NCBI RefSeq assembly: GCF_003382565.3 | Contig: NZ_CP086253.1 | Coordinates: forward strand, 1,674,001-1,738,000 | Length of the DNA stretch: 64,000 nucleotides | Origin: Pectobacterium aquaticum | GTDB lineage: Bacteria; Pseudomonadota; Gammaproteobacteria; Enterobacterales; Enterobacteriaceae | Direction of reading: 5' to 3' | Part shown: positions 8,307 through 16,181 of the stretch, in pieces | Layout of the letters: each line of letters opens with the position of its first letter | Position numbering within the stretch: the first letter of the stretch is position 1 | Position numbers and translations under genes: made by a program | Notes under the pieces: generated by a model | The model's input: only the letters and a program-made list of their open reading frames with translations | Database searches by the model: none | What the model was told of the DNA's origin: nothing

Positions 8307-8664
8307 TTCATCTAAAAATTAAACACATATAACCATATTGAGAATGTTCTAGCGGAAACAATAGCCCTCAATACCGCTCCCAGAACTCCCTTGCTATGAA
8401 TCTGAGAGGCATACAGTTAAGAGAACACTTGATTAAAATTTCACATTGTAGCGTTACCCTCGTAGGGCATGAGGACTAGCCAGTGTTGGTTTCGCTCGAT
8501 TAAACGTCGAGCAGAAATGTGCTGAGTTATTTAGTATTCTTCTTTTTTGACACATCCTGCCCGTGTTTAAATAAATAGAACAAAAAATAAACAAAAATAA
8601 TGACACATCCTGTCCATATGCATCTTTACAGTAATCGCTCCTAAACGATTATTGAGGATAGATG
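8307..8664 (+). promoter_or_regulatory. Intergenic region with a 15-bp direct repeat upstream of the YaaW-family gene
   Basis: Two near-identical copies of TGACACATCCTGYCC lie at 8548-8562 and 8601-8615, 53 bases apart (about five helical turns), in the 120 bases before the YaaW-like start. The stretch between them is A+T rich. This looks like a paired operator, possibly for the WYL regulator encoded next. No other gene is seen in the gap. Confidence 0.4.
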
Positions 8665-9396
8665 ATGGCAGTTTATCGGCTAGATCCTGATTTGGCCTTG
8701 CTAAGCCAATGCAGTAATGAAGACCTTCAACTACTGGTTGAGCTGTTAACCATTGATAGTAAGGACGGTGAAAAACGCTGGTCGGAGACGTTAACCAGCA
8801 CAAGTGAATATCAGCGCTTCTACCCGGATCACAGCAAGTATTGGACGTCGATTGGCGCAGAGTTACAAACTTTTGGCGCAAACACGTTAGTCAGTTTGGT
8901 GCGCGGTGGACAGGGTGTTCTTTACCGTGAAATTTTGTGCGATGTTTGTGACAAGCTGGATGTTAATTACAATAAAAACAGTACAACGGAGTCGATTGAA
9001 CTTAATCTGCTCATGAAAGTGCTGGAAAAAAGTCTGGACAACATGACACCAGACGAATTGGCGATGTTGTCTAAAAATATGCAGCTCGATTTAACCAGCC
9101 CAACACCACAACTCATTCTTATCGCTATACAGGCAGCCATTCGTACCTCTTCTGTTGCCGCTTTGGAACTCGCAACAACATTGGCAGCCAGCGTGATCAC
9201 TGCTCTTGGCGGGATCGCTACCTGGGGAACCGTGTTCGTTGCGTCTCGCGCCCTTTCAGTTCTCGCTGGCCCCGTTGGTTTGGCGCTCAGTTCAGCCTGG
9301 ATGCTGTCGGATATTGCGGGCCCGGCATACCGTGTCACGATCCCTGCCTGCATCGTTATCGCCTGGCTACGTCAGAAAAATCTTACCCAATATTGA
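8665..9396 (+). CDS. YaaW-family (UPF0174) protein
   Basis: A 243-residue member of the YaaW family. It begins with the DUF3944-like N-terminus (YRLDPDLALLSQCSNEDLQL) and has a helical middle (LMKVLEKSLDNMTPDELAML). The hydrophobic Ala/Gly-rich C-terminal half (about residues 165-235) may insert in the membrane. The ATG at 8665 fits the GAGG ribosome binding site better than the one three bases earlier. The function of the family is unknown. It sits 54 bases upstream of a WYL regulator in the same direction. Confidence 0.8.
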   Translation: MAVYRLDPDLALLSQCSNEDLQLLVELLTIDSKDGEKRWSETLTSTSEYQRFYPDHSKYWTSIGAELQTFGANTLVSLVRGGQGVLYREILCDVCDKLDVNYNKNSTTESIELNLLMKVLEKSLDNMTPDELAMLSKNMQLDLTSPTPQLILIAIQAAIRTSSVAALELATTLAASVITALGGIATWGTVFVASRALSVLAGPVGLALSSAWMLSDIAGPAYRVTIPACIVIAWLRQKNLTQY

Positions 9397-9450
9397 TTTA
9401 TTCCGTGTATGCCAAAAGGGATGCACGGAATTTATACAGGAATTAACACC

Positions 9451-10128
9451 ATGCCTGAACAGGGAAAACGTTACGACCGGCTCGCCAGTCGCCTGGCTAT
9501 TCTAGTCAGCAGGCTCTTCATGGGGGAGTCTCTGTCAGTCAAACAACTGGCTTTAGAATTCAATGTCTCGGAAAGAACGATTCAGAGAGATTTACGACAG
9601 CGGTTACAATATCTGGATACTGAATTAAAAGATGGATACTTGCGTCTTTCTGATGCCAGGGGGCCATTTCGTACCGATCACGATATCATTACGTTTGCGC
9701 GTATTACCCATGTGGCACAATTTTTCCCTGCACTGGATAAAAAGTTGCTTTCCGTTTTGCTGGATGCAGGACAGGACTCCCCCTATATCGTCTATAACGC
9801 ACCGCCACGAAATGTTCCTTCTTTGTTCGGTGGGTTTTATGCCATCACACAGGCTATAGTTAAAAACCGCTTAATCAACTTTTTACATAATGGCCGCAAA
9901 CAAATCTCCATTGCTCCCTATCGCCTTATTTACTTTGATGGGGAATGGTATCTGGCGACAGAAAAGCAAAACCACATAAAAGTATTTAATCTGGTGGCAA
10001 TTACGGATGTAGCGATGACCATTAGTTCATTTAGTAAAAAGGAGGAGGTGAGACGAATTTTTCAGGATAAACGATTCATTACAGCGTTACCACACTTTCA
10101 ATATATCTGTGAACTTATACGTGAATAA
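9451..10128 (+). CDS. WYL-domain transcriptional regulator
   Basis: A 225-residue protein. The N-terminal winged helix includes 'LSVKQLALEFNVSERTIQRDL' (residues about 27-47), a DeoR/HTH_11-like reader. The C-terminal WYL-type domain has 'SIAPYRLIYFDGEWYLATEK', in which the usual W-Y-L triad appears as EWYLA. WYL regulators sense nucleic acid or nucleotide ligands and are common in defence islands. The start at 9451 is supported by ACAGGAA; an in-frame ATG at 9409 has no ribosome binding site. It probably regulates itself and the neighbouring YaaW-like gene; this is inference. Confidence 0.85.
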   Translation: MPEQGKRYDRLASRLAILVSRLFMGESLSVKQLALEFNVSERTIQRDLRQRLQYLDTELKDGYLRLSDARGPFRTDHDIITFARITHVAQFFPALDKKLLSVLLDAGQDSPYIVYNAPPRNVPSLFGGFYAITQAIVKNRLINFLHNGRKQISIAPYRLIYFDGEWYLATEKQNHIKVFNLVAITDVAMTISSFSKKEEVRRIFQDKRFITALPHFQYICELIRE

Positions 10129-10225
10129 ATAAGATGAACAATGAGTATCGTTAAACTCACTCACGCTTATTAAATCACCACTTTACACAATGAGATATTA
10201 TACGCATTTTATAAGGAGTTATTGC

Positions 10226-10591
10226 ATGAATCATTCAAAATGGTTGTTACCAGTATTATCATTACTCTTTTCTGGAATGGTAATCAGTGCGCAAACACCG
10301 GTACCAATAACGGTAATGGCATATAACAATGTCCATGTGGCGGGAAATCGCTACGTTGATGTCGTTGTCACCGCTAAAACGGATACTGTTCGTATCAATA
10401 ATATCAGTGTCAATCGTGGAAATTGCCGTATTGGAAATCTGAAATACTTCGGCACCAGCAATAAGGAAACGATTATCCCGGCCACACTTCGCTATGGTGA
10501 ATCGGTGAAAGTCCCTTTTTACAATGATTGTGTTGCCTCAGAAGTCCAGGTGGATACTGACAAAGGCGGTTGGACATTCACTTTTGATTGA
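10226..10591 (+). CDS. Small exported protein of unknown function
   Basis: A 121-residue protein with an N-terminal signal peptide (MNHSKWLLPVLSLLFSGMVISA, cleavage expected after SA). The mature part is about 99 residues and beta-rich, with two cysteines (GNCRIGN and YNDCVASE) that may form a disulfide. The start at 10226 has a strong AAGGAG 8 bases upstream. The family is not recognised. It lies with another exported protein (10634-11041) downstream of the WYL regulator. Confidence 0.65.
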   Translation: MNHSKWLLPVLSLLFSGMVISAQTPVPITVMAYNNVHVAGNRYVDVVVTAKTDTVRINNISVNRGNCRIGNLKYFGTSNKETIIPATLRYGESVKVPFYNDCVASEVQVDTDKGGWTFTFD

Positions 10592-10633
10592 AATAATACT
10601 TCAATATCTCACTGAAATATAAGGATACGCCAC

Positions 10634-11041
10634 ATGAAATACTTAAAAGGTGCCGTATTGGCGGCGCTGTTGTTACCCTTGGGTAGTGCTGTTGCGGCAG
10701 AGTGGACATACTGGTCATTGCAGGGATATGCAGGCGTTCATCTGAGTAATGACGATAAGCATTATCTTGAAATCAGCTGTGAATTATATTCCTCGAAACC
10801 ACCTGTTTTACGTGTGCAGGCCGGGTTTAGCGGTGATTATTCTCAGCTACAGGTTGATGGGCATGAAGTATCACAACCCTTTCACTCGTTAGAACGGATA
10901 AAAACAGAATGGGAGGCATTACGTCAGGCGAAAGTCATTCGTGTCAGTGATGCGAATGGAAAGTCATACACATTTAATGTTACAGGCAATAAAGACTTCC
11001 CCCCCTTTGGTTCTGAGTACTATCCCTGTGATAAGGAATGA
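10634..11041 (+). CDS. Second small exported protein of unknown function
   Basis: A 135-residue protein with a clear signal peptide (MKYLKGAVLAALLLPLGSAVAA). The mature protein has two cysteines (ISCELY and YYPCDKE) at positions compatible with one disulfide, and is otherwise beta-rich and acidic. The gene is preceded by ATAAGGATACGCCAC and lies 42 bases after the first exported protein, so the two may be one unit. No homology is recognised. Confidence 0.65.
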   Translation: MKYLKGAVLAALLLPLGSAVAAEWTYWSLQGYAGVHLSNDDKHYLEISCELYSSKPPVLRVQAGFSGDYSQLQVDGHEVSQPFHSLERIKTEWEALRQAKVIRVSDANGKSYTFNVTGNKDFPPFGSEYYPCDKE

Positions 11042-11073
11042 CTTTCAAATATTATCGATAAAGGTCAGGCATT

Positions 11074-11286
11074 ATGTCATTACTTAAAATGTTAATTGCT
11101 GCATTAGGTAAAGTAATTACCTGGTATTCAAGTGCTCAAGCTCAGGATTTTGTAGCTGAGCACTTACGGCAGGCAGGTTATAATGACGAAGAAGTTGAAG
11201 CAGCCCGGGAGGCTGCTTTTTTATTGATAGGTGCAATAACCACTAAAATAATGAATTTTATTCTTCGTACTGCTTTTACTGCCTGA
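11074..11286 (+). CDS. Small helical/membrane-prone protein
   Basis: A 70-residue frame with a ribosome binding site (AAAGGTCAGGC), 32 bases after the second exported protein. It contains an amphipathic middle (FVAEHLRQAGYNDEEVEAAR) and a hydrophobic C-terminus (AAFLLIGAITTKIMNFILRT). The function is unknown; its position suggests it belongs with the two exported proteins. Confidence 0.5.
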   Translation: MSLLKMLIAALGKVITWYSSAQAQDFVAEHLRQAGYNDEEVEAAREAAFLLIGAITTKIMNFILRTAFTA

Positions 11287-11367
11287 AATATGAAATCCAT
11301 TCTTTCATTAATTATCATTTCAACAAGATGTGCCAGGGTCATTCACTCTGGCACATAAGGAGTTTTT

Positions 11368-12189
11368 ATGCCCAAGTTGGCCTCGCGCTTTGGCGCAGTA
11401 AATATTATTCGCCGCGACCGTCCATTAACCCGTGACGAACTGGCGCACACGGTTCCCAGTGTATTTAGTGAAGACAAGCATGGCTCGCGTAGCGAACGGT
11501 ATACCTATATTCCCACCATTACCCTGTTGGATAACTTACAGCGTGAAGGCTTTCAGCCATTTTTTGCTTGCCAAACCCGTGTACGTGATCCGGAGAAACG
11601 GGAGCATACCAAGCACATGCTGCGCTTGCGCCGGGAAGGTCAAATTACGGGCAAACAGGTGCCAGAGATTATTTTGCTTAATAGTCATGACGGCTCCAGC
11701 AGTTATCAAATGTTGCCTGGTCTTTTTAGACAGGTTTGTCACAATGGTTTAATTTGTGGTGAATCCCTGGGTGAAGTCCGTGTTCCCCATAAGGGTGATG
11801 TGGTTGGCCGTGTTATTGAAGGGGCTTATGAGGTATTAGATACCTTTGAGCGTATTGATGAAAAACGTGATGCCATGCAGTCATTATTATTACCACCACC
11901 GGCACAGACTGCGTTGGCTCAGGCTGCGTTAACCTACCGATTTGGTGAAGAGTATCAGCCAGTGACAGAGGCTCAAATCCTGTCGCCTCGCCGCTGGCAG
12001 GACGAAAGCAATGATCTGTGGACCACTTACCAGCGTATTCAGGAAAATTTGATTAAAGGTGGACTATCAGGCCGTACAGTTCAAGGTAAACGAGCCAGAA
12101 CCCGTGCTGTCAAAGGGATTGATGGTGACGTAAAACTTAACCGCGCCCTGTGGATACTGGCCGAAAATATGCTGGAACTGGCATCCTAA
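11368..12189 (+). CDS. DUF932 protein (YfjQ/YafZ-like)
   Basis: A 273-residue protein, the same length as E. coli prophage YfjQ. Characteristic segments are 'LTRDELAHTVPSVFSEDKHG', 'RSERYTYIPT', 'KREHTKHMLRLR' and 'LLNSHDGSSSYQ'. DUF932 proteins (Gp20/YubP type) occur in plasmids and P4-like islands; their role is unknown. It heads the standard module DUF932-YeeS-CbeA-CbtA-DUF4942. Confidence 0.88.
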   Translation: MPKLASRFGAVNIIRRDRPLTRDELAHTVPSVFSEDKHGSRSERYTYIPTITLLDNLQREGFQPFFACQTRVRDPEKREHTKHMLRLRREGQITGKQVPEIILLNSHDGSSSYQMLPGLFRQVCHNGLICGESLGEVRVPHKGDVVGRVIEGAYEVLDTFERIDEKRDAMQSLLLPPPAQTALAQAALTYRFGEEYQPVTEAQILSPRRWQDESNDLWTTYQRIQENLIKGGLSGRTVQGKRARTRAVKGIDGDVKLNRALWILAENMLELAS

Positions 12190-12241
12190 TTTCCCTCATT
12201 TTGTTTCATTCTCCCTTATTACCTCACTTCAAGGACTTATC

Positions 12242-12715
12242 ATGTCATGTAATTCATTGGCAGGAAGCATTGCGTCCAGAGAGCAGCGCATCATCCAGAT
12301 GGCGTTGTGCCTGCTGGAAAAACGCGTGCGTAAAAATGCGCGGCAGTTCAAGACCTCGGAGGACACCAAAAGCTGGTTAATGCTGGAGCTCAGCAGTCTG
12401 GAACGCGAAGTCTTTATGGTGCTGTATCTGGATAACCAGCATCGCCTGATAGAAAAGGAAGTTATCGCGCTGGGCGGTATCAACAGCACCGAAGTGCATC
12501 CGCGTGAAATCCTCAAAGCCTCACTGCGCCATAACGCCGCTGCTGTGATACTGGCACATAACCATCCATCCAACTGGGCCGAACCCAGTCAGGCCGACCG
12601 CAACATTACTGACAGGCTGAAGGAATCACTGTCACAACTCGACGTCAAAGTACTCGACCATCTGGTGATCGGCGGCACTGAGGTGGTGTCGTTCGCTGAA
12701 CGCGGCTGGCTGTGA
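12242..12715 (+). CDS. RadC-like JAB-domain protein (YeeS/YfjY type)
   Basis: A 157-residue MPN/JAB-fold protein. The metalloprotease-like JAMM motif is visible as AHNHPSNWAEPSQADR (HxH-x10-D), with the Glu in 'EVFMVLYLDNQ'. Members in islands are called RadC-like, although a DNA repair role has been withdrawn for RadC. It precedes the CbeA/CbtA pair as in E. coli CP4 prophages, but the small yeeT (DUF987) gene normally between them is absent: only 39 bases separate this stop from the next start. Confidence 0.9.
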   Translation: MSCNSLAGSIASREQRIIQMALCLLEKRVRKNARQFKTSEDTKSWLMLELSSLEREVFMVLYLDNQHRLIEKEVIALGGINSTEVHPREILKASLRHNAAAVILAHNHPSNWAEPSQADRNITDRLKESLSQLDVKVLDHLVIGGTEVVSFAERGWL

Positions 12716-12754
12716 TGACCACACTTACCACCGTGTTTTTATAAGGAGGCGATC

Positions 12755-13090
12755 ATGCCATCGTCTGATACCCCGGAATGGGGACTAAAACGTGCTGTCA
12801 CTCCGCAATTCGGAGCCAGGCTGGTTCAGGAAGGTAACTATCTTCATTATCTGGCAGACCGGGCCAGCGTTGTCGGTACGTTTAGCGAATCGGAAGCCCG
12901 TAATCTTGAACAGAGCTTTCCTGAGCTGATTAAGCAGTTGGAACAAAAACTGCGCTCGGGTGAGTTGAATCCCCGCCAGCAGGGCTGCATCACGCTGCAT
13001 TACAACGAGTGGACCTGTGAAGCCGATACGCTGGGCAGTTTTGGCTACGTGTATATTTCTGTTTATCCCTCTTCTACGGCAACACAATAA
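12755..13090 (+). CDS. cbeA: Type IV antitoxin CbeA (YeeU/YfjZ family)
   Basis: A 111-residue antitoxin. Family hallmarks are 'WGLKRAVTPQFGARLVQEGN', 'YLADRAS' and the C-terminal 'GCITLHYNEWTCEADTLGSFGYVYI'. In E. coli CbeA neutralises its toxin by stabilising MreB and FtsZ filaments rather than by binding the toxin. The ribosome binding site is AAGGAGG. The cognate toxin gene follows after 69 bases. Confidence 0.92.
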   Translation: MPSSDTPEWGLKRAVTPQFGARLVQEGNYLHYLADRASVVGTFSESEARNLEQSFPELIKQLEQKLRSGELNPRQQGCITLHYNEWTCEADTLGSFGYVYISVYPSSTATQ

Positions 13091-13159
13091 TCCGCAGCTT
13101 CTCTCCCCATTCTGAACATTTCCCTGGTTTTATCGACTTAACCTGAAGAGAGTATTCCC

Positions 13160-13480
13160 ATGCAAACAACACCTGCAATCCCGTTACGGGAGGATCAATC
13201 CTGCCCACCACCCATAGCCGTCTGGCAGCAACTGCTTACCTATCTGCTGGAAAAGCATTACGGTCTCACGTTGAACGACACACCGTTCTGCGAGGAAAAC
13301 GTGATTCAGGAGCATATCGATGCTGGTGTCACGCTGGTAAACGCCGTGAATTTTCTGGTGGAGCGTTACGAACTGGTACGCATCGATCGCAACGGCTTTA
13401 ACTGGCAGGAGCAATCGCCGTTTCTCTCCGCCGTTGATGTTCTCCGTGCCAGACGCGCTACCGGCTTGCTCAAGACATAA
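13160..13480 (+). CDS. cbtA: Type IV toxin CbtA (YeeV/YkfI family)
   Basis: A 106-residue toxin. Family signatures are 'VWQQLLTYLLEKHYGLTLND', 'TPFCEENVIQEHIDAG' and 'AVNFLVERYELVRIDR'. CbtA toxins inhibit polymerisation of MreB and FtsZ. It is paired with CbeA upstream and followed by the DUF4942 gene, the usual island order. The length and both ends match the family, so it looks intact. Confidence 0.92.
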   Translation: MQTTPAIPLREDQSCPPPIAVWQQLLTYLLEKHYGLTLNDTPFCEENVIQEHIDAGVTLVNAVNFLVERYELVRIDRNGFNWQEQSPFLSAVDVLRARRATGLLKT

Positions 13481-13595
13481 AGACCGCGAGCCGCTTTCCA
13501 GTAACACCTCGCCAAACCTATTTATTCCTCTCCCCAATGCATAATGCGCCAGCCCTTATCGGCTGGCGCATTTGCTTATGTATGGATCACAAACT

Positions 13596-14429
13596 ATGCA
13601 AATTGAACCCGAGGTTTTGACCGAACACACCGAGCTGATTTGCTCGACCAATATCGAACGTGTCGTCACCGGACGTGATGCCGCGCTGCAACAGATAGAG
13701 CAACTTCTCAATCAGCTACAGGCGATCTCAATACTCACGGCGACTATCGGTGGCGGCACCGCCGAAGACTGGGGGCTGAAGCAGGGGCATCGCAACGATT
13801 GCTGGCTGACAGAAGCGCCCAACAAGGCGATGCCCGCCATCATCCGCATGCTGGATCGCAATATCTGGCGCGACCTGATGCTGAAATCCGGCATGCTGTC
13901 GCTGATGGATGCCGAAGCGCGTAGCCAGTGGCATAAAAATCTCGATGAGGGTGAGCTACCGACTATCAGCGAAGCCAATATCCTCAGCACCTTTGAGCAA
14001 CTTCACCAGAGTAAACAGGAGGTATTCGAGCGTGGGGTCATTAACGTATTCAAAGGGCTATCGTGGGATTACAAAACCAATCACCCTTGTTACTTTGGCA
14101 AGAAAATCATCATCAACAATCTGGTGACCTACAACCGTTGGGGCTTTGGCCTGAACTGGGGCTGGCGACGCGATCAACTGGCCGACCTGGAACGTATGCT
14201 GTATCTGCTGGATGGCAAACCGATTCCTGACAACCGAGGCGATCTCACTATCCGCCTGATGGACCATATTCGCGATAATCCCCATCAGCAGGAATATGAA
14301 GATGAGTATTTTAGTGTGCGTTACTTTCAGAAAGGCACCGGGCATCTCACCTTCAAGCGTCCTGACCTGATCGATCAGATGAACGACATCATTGCCAAAC
14401 ATTATCCGGGGATGTTGGCGGCAAGGTGA
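13596..14429 (+). CDS. DUF4942 island protein
   Basis: A 277-residue protein found downstream of cbtA in many enterobacterial islands. Recognisable segments are 'ALQQIEQLLNQLQAISILTA', 'RNIWRDLMLKSGMLSLMDAE', 'VFKGLSWDYKTNHPCYFGKK' and 'NRWGFGLNWGWRRDQLADLE'. Its function is unknown. Start 13596 is chosen over the in-frame 13572 from alignment with the usual N-terminus (MQIEPEV...). It is the last P4-like gene before VapBC and the putative island end. Confidence 0.82.
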   Translation: MQIEPEVLTEHTELICSTNIERVVTGRDAALQQIEQLLNQLQAISILTATIGGGTAEDWGLKQGHRNDCWLTEAPNKAMPAIIRMLDRNIWRDLMLKSGMLSLMDAEARSQWHKNLDEGELPTISEANILSTFEQLHQSKQEVFERGVINVFKGLSWDYKTNHPCYFGKKIIINNLVTYNRWGFGLNWGWRRDQLADLERMLYLLDGKPIPDNRGDLTIRLMDHIRDNPHQQEYEDEYFSVRYFQKGTGHLTFKRPDLIDQMNDIIAKHYPGMLAAR

Positions 14430-14523
14430 GTAGCTTAATAACGTTGGCTGCGTATATCCCATTGACATATCCCATTAGTGCTCTATGCTACCGATAGCAC
14501 AAAGTTTATCCAAGGAGATCGCC

Positions 14524-14754
14524 ATGGAAAAAACAACAGTATTCAAAAGCAACCGCAGCCAGGCGGTACGGCTTCCTAAAGCGGTGGCACTTCCTGATGA
14601 TGTGAAACAGGTTGATATCATCGCGATTGGCCGTACACGTATTATCACGCCAGCAGGGGAAAGTTGGGATAGCTGGTTTGAAGGGGAGGGGGTAACACCT
14701 GACTTCATGATCACCAGAGAGCAACAGGATGATCAGATCAGGGAAGATTTCTGA
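14524..14754 (+). CDS. vapB: VapB antitoxin (AbrB/SpoVT type)
   Basis: A 76-residue antitoxin with the swapped-hairpin AbrB DNA-binding N-terminus (MEKTTVFKSNRSQAVRLPKA) and a C-terminal tail for toxin binding (DSWFEGEGVTPDFM). The AAGGAG ribosome binding site fixes the start at 14524. The stop overlaps the vapC ATG by one base (TGATG). VapB normally represses its own operon together with VapC. Confidence 0.92.
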   Translation: MEKTTVFKSNRSQAVRLPKAVALPDDVKQVDIIAIGRTRIITPAGESWDSWFEGEGVTPDFMITREQQDDQIREDF

Positions 14755-15182
14755 TGCTGAAATATCTGCTTGATACCAATATCTGTATTTACACCATCAA
14801 GAACAAGCCGCAGGAAGTCAGGGACGCTTTCTACCGTCATTACGGGCAGTTTGCTATCAGTGCTATCACGCTGATGGAACTGATTTATGGTGCGGAGAAA
14901 TCGGTAAACCCAGAAAAGAATCTCGCCGTGATTGAAGGTTTTTCTGCGCGTCTGGAAGTGCAAACTTATGGCTTTGACGCTGCCGTACATACCGGTCAAA
15001 TTCGCGCCGAACTGGCAAAACAAGGAACCCCCATCGGCCCGTATGATGCAATGTTAGCCGGTCATGCGCGGTCCGCTGGTTTGATACTGGTAACGAACAA
15101 TGTGCGTGAGTTTGAGCGTGTGCCAGGATTACGCGTAGAAAACTGGGTCGGTAGTTCGGCTGACAATAGCCAGCCTTTGTAA
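14754..15182 (+). CDS. vapC: VapC toxin, PIN-domain tRNA(fMet) endonuclease
   Basis: A 142-residue PIN-domain RNase. Acidic active-site residues are visible: LLDTNICIY (D near residue 7), SAITLMELIYGAEKS (E), 'PIGPYDAMLAGHARS' (D) and 'LVTNNVREFERVPGL' (N/E). The enterobacterial VapC of this type cleaves initiator tRNA in the anticodon loop. It is coupled to vapB and is the last gene before the putative attachment site, where such a pair would help maintain the island. Confidence 0.92.
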   Translation: MLKYLLDTNICIYTIKNKPQEVRDAFYRHYGQFAISAITLMELIYGAEKSVNPEKNLAVIEGFSARLEVQTYGFDAAVHTGQIRAELAKQGTPIGPYDAMLAGHARSAGLILVTNNVREFERVPGLRVENWVGSSADNSQPL

Positions 15183-15337
15183 TATGCTGTCGAAATTCAA
15201 CAACTGGCGTCACTGCTTGGTATCGTAGCGGACGGCAGGGTAGGGAATGAAGCAATGTGGGTTGTGGGTACAAATGCGGGTACATGCTCGTTAGATTTTA
15301 AGGTAAAACCTATAAATTCAACACGTATGACATGTTT

Positions 15338-15359
15338 TTCAAGTCCCGCCCCGGCACCA
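15338..15359 (+). repeat. tRNA 3'-end copy, putative island attachment site (att)
   Basis: TTCAAGTCCCGCCCCGGCACCA has the form of a T-loop/T-stem, acceptor strand and CCA end, most like leucine tRNA (compare the leuZ-type ending). The upstream bases do not form a tRNA, and the copy is one base short of canonical spacing, so this is a 3' fragment, not a gene. A terminator follows at once. This is what the distal att site of a tRNA-integrated island looks like. Short repeats GGGTACA lie just upstream (about 15267-15290). Confidence 0.5.
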
Positions 15360-15403
15360 TTGATTTAACTTCAATAAAAACAAGAAGTTACAAAACAAAA
15401 TTC

Positions 15404-15426
15404 AACCACCGTAAGGTGGTTTTTTT
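15404..15426 (+). terminator. Rho-independent terminator after the tRNA fragment
   Basis: AACCACC-GTAA-GGTGGTT followed by a run of T. A perfect 7-bp stem with a tetraloop, probably the original terminator of the disrupted tRNA transcript. Confidence 0.85.
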
Positions 15427-15492
15427 GTGCCTGAAACCCCCTTTCCTAATATTCTTCCTAATATGATTTTTGCGTGTTTGGTGAATATGCAA

Positions 15493-15654
15493 TTATCTTG
15501 AATTTTTATTCTGACCACCCACGACAGGAACGATAGGTATTTTTCGGTCGTATCGTGCTGTCTGGCTGATTGTCATGTGTCCTGATATTGCCTGTTTTTC
15601 TGCTAACGTCCCATCGAGATCTGAAACCCCTTTAGCCTTGAGATCGTGCTCGCA
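15493..15654 (-). pseudogene. Tyrosine-recombinase (phage integrase) C-terminal remnant
   Basis: The last 53 codons of an integrase: EHDLKAKGVSD (box II, normally HxxR, here HDLK), SGHMTISQTARYDRKIP with the box II histidine and the catalytic tyrosine. Upstream in frame there is no integrase homology. The fragment ends 134 bases from the putative att site, as an integrase of a tRNA-targeting element would. The R-to-K change and truncation indicate it is dead. Confidence 0.65.
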
Positions 15655-15865
15655 GCCTTGATGAGGATGCAGCAGCATATGAACCAGCATACCCCTCTTA
15701 TCCCCCTCAGCGCGCGAGGGTTCCCCGCCCGCACACGAAAATAGCGCGTTTTTATGCAGTTGTGCAGCAGGGGTAAACCCGCGCCAGAACTGGCACGGGA
15801 AGGGGTTAATAGCATCAAAAAAATTGTGCATTGGCGTGCGGGATTTTGCAGTGATTTTTACAAGA
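15655..15865. other. Intergenic stretch with no gene
   Basis: G+C-rich region between the integrase remnant and higBA. In-frame minus-strand extension of the remnant shows no family similarity. No RNA gene or clear promoter is recognised. Confidence 0.4.
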
Positions 15866-15891
15866 AAAATAAATCCCGCCGGAGCGGGATA
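15866..15891 (-). terminator. Terminator of higBA
   Basis: On the minus strand, ATCCCGC-TCCG-GCGGGAT followed by TTATTTTTC directly after the higA stop codon. A 7-bp G+C-rich stem. Confidence 0.8.
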
Positions 15892-15893
15892 AG

Positions 15894-16181
15894 TTATGCG
15901 ACTTGTAAGCGATGTAAGCCAGAAAGATCCAGTGATTGACGCGCTTGCCACAGGTCAAAATCACGCTGCATTCCCAGCCACACGTCAGCGGTTCCACCCA
16001 GAACGATTGCTAAACGAAGCGCCATCTCAGGTGATACATCTGCTTTTTTCGCGATCAAGCGTTGGACAGTTGACGGAGCGACGCTCAATGCTTTTGCCAG
16101 CCCGCGAGCACTCAAATCAAGTGACTCCATAGACTCTTTTACCAGCCCCCCTGGATGGGGGGGATTAAACATTTTACCCAT
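15894..16181 (-). CDS. higA: HigA-family antitoxin
   Basis: A 95-residue antitoxin of the VapI/HigA type: 'FNPPHPGGLVKESMESLDLS', helix-turn-helix 'ARGLAKALSVAPSTVQRLIA', then 'VSPEMALRLAIVLGGTADVWLGMQ'. It binds its own operator and neutralises HigB. The start overlaps the higB stop by one base, the reverse (toxin-first) order typical of hig loci. Confidence 0.93.
   Translation of the reverse strand: MGKMFNPPHPGGLVKESMESLDLSARGLAKALSVAPSTVQRLIAKKADVSPEMALRLAIVLGGTADVWLGMQRDFDLWQARQSLDLSGLHRLQVA

Noticed and set aside
15181..15359. A complete tRNA gene ending at 15359
   Set aside because: No anticodon or D-arm can be built upstream and the acceptor is one base short, so only a 3' fragment is claimed.
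15493..15951. Full 152-codon minus-strand frame
   Set aside because: Only the last 53 codons resemble an integrase; the rest overlaps the higA end and its terminator.
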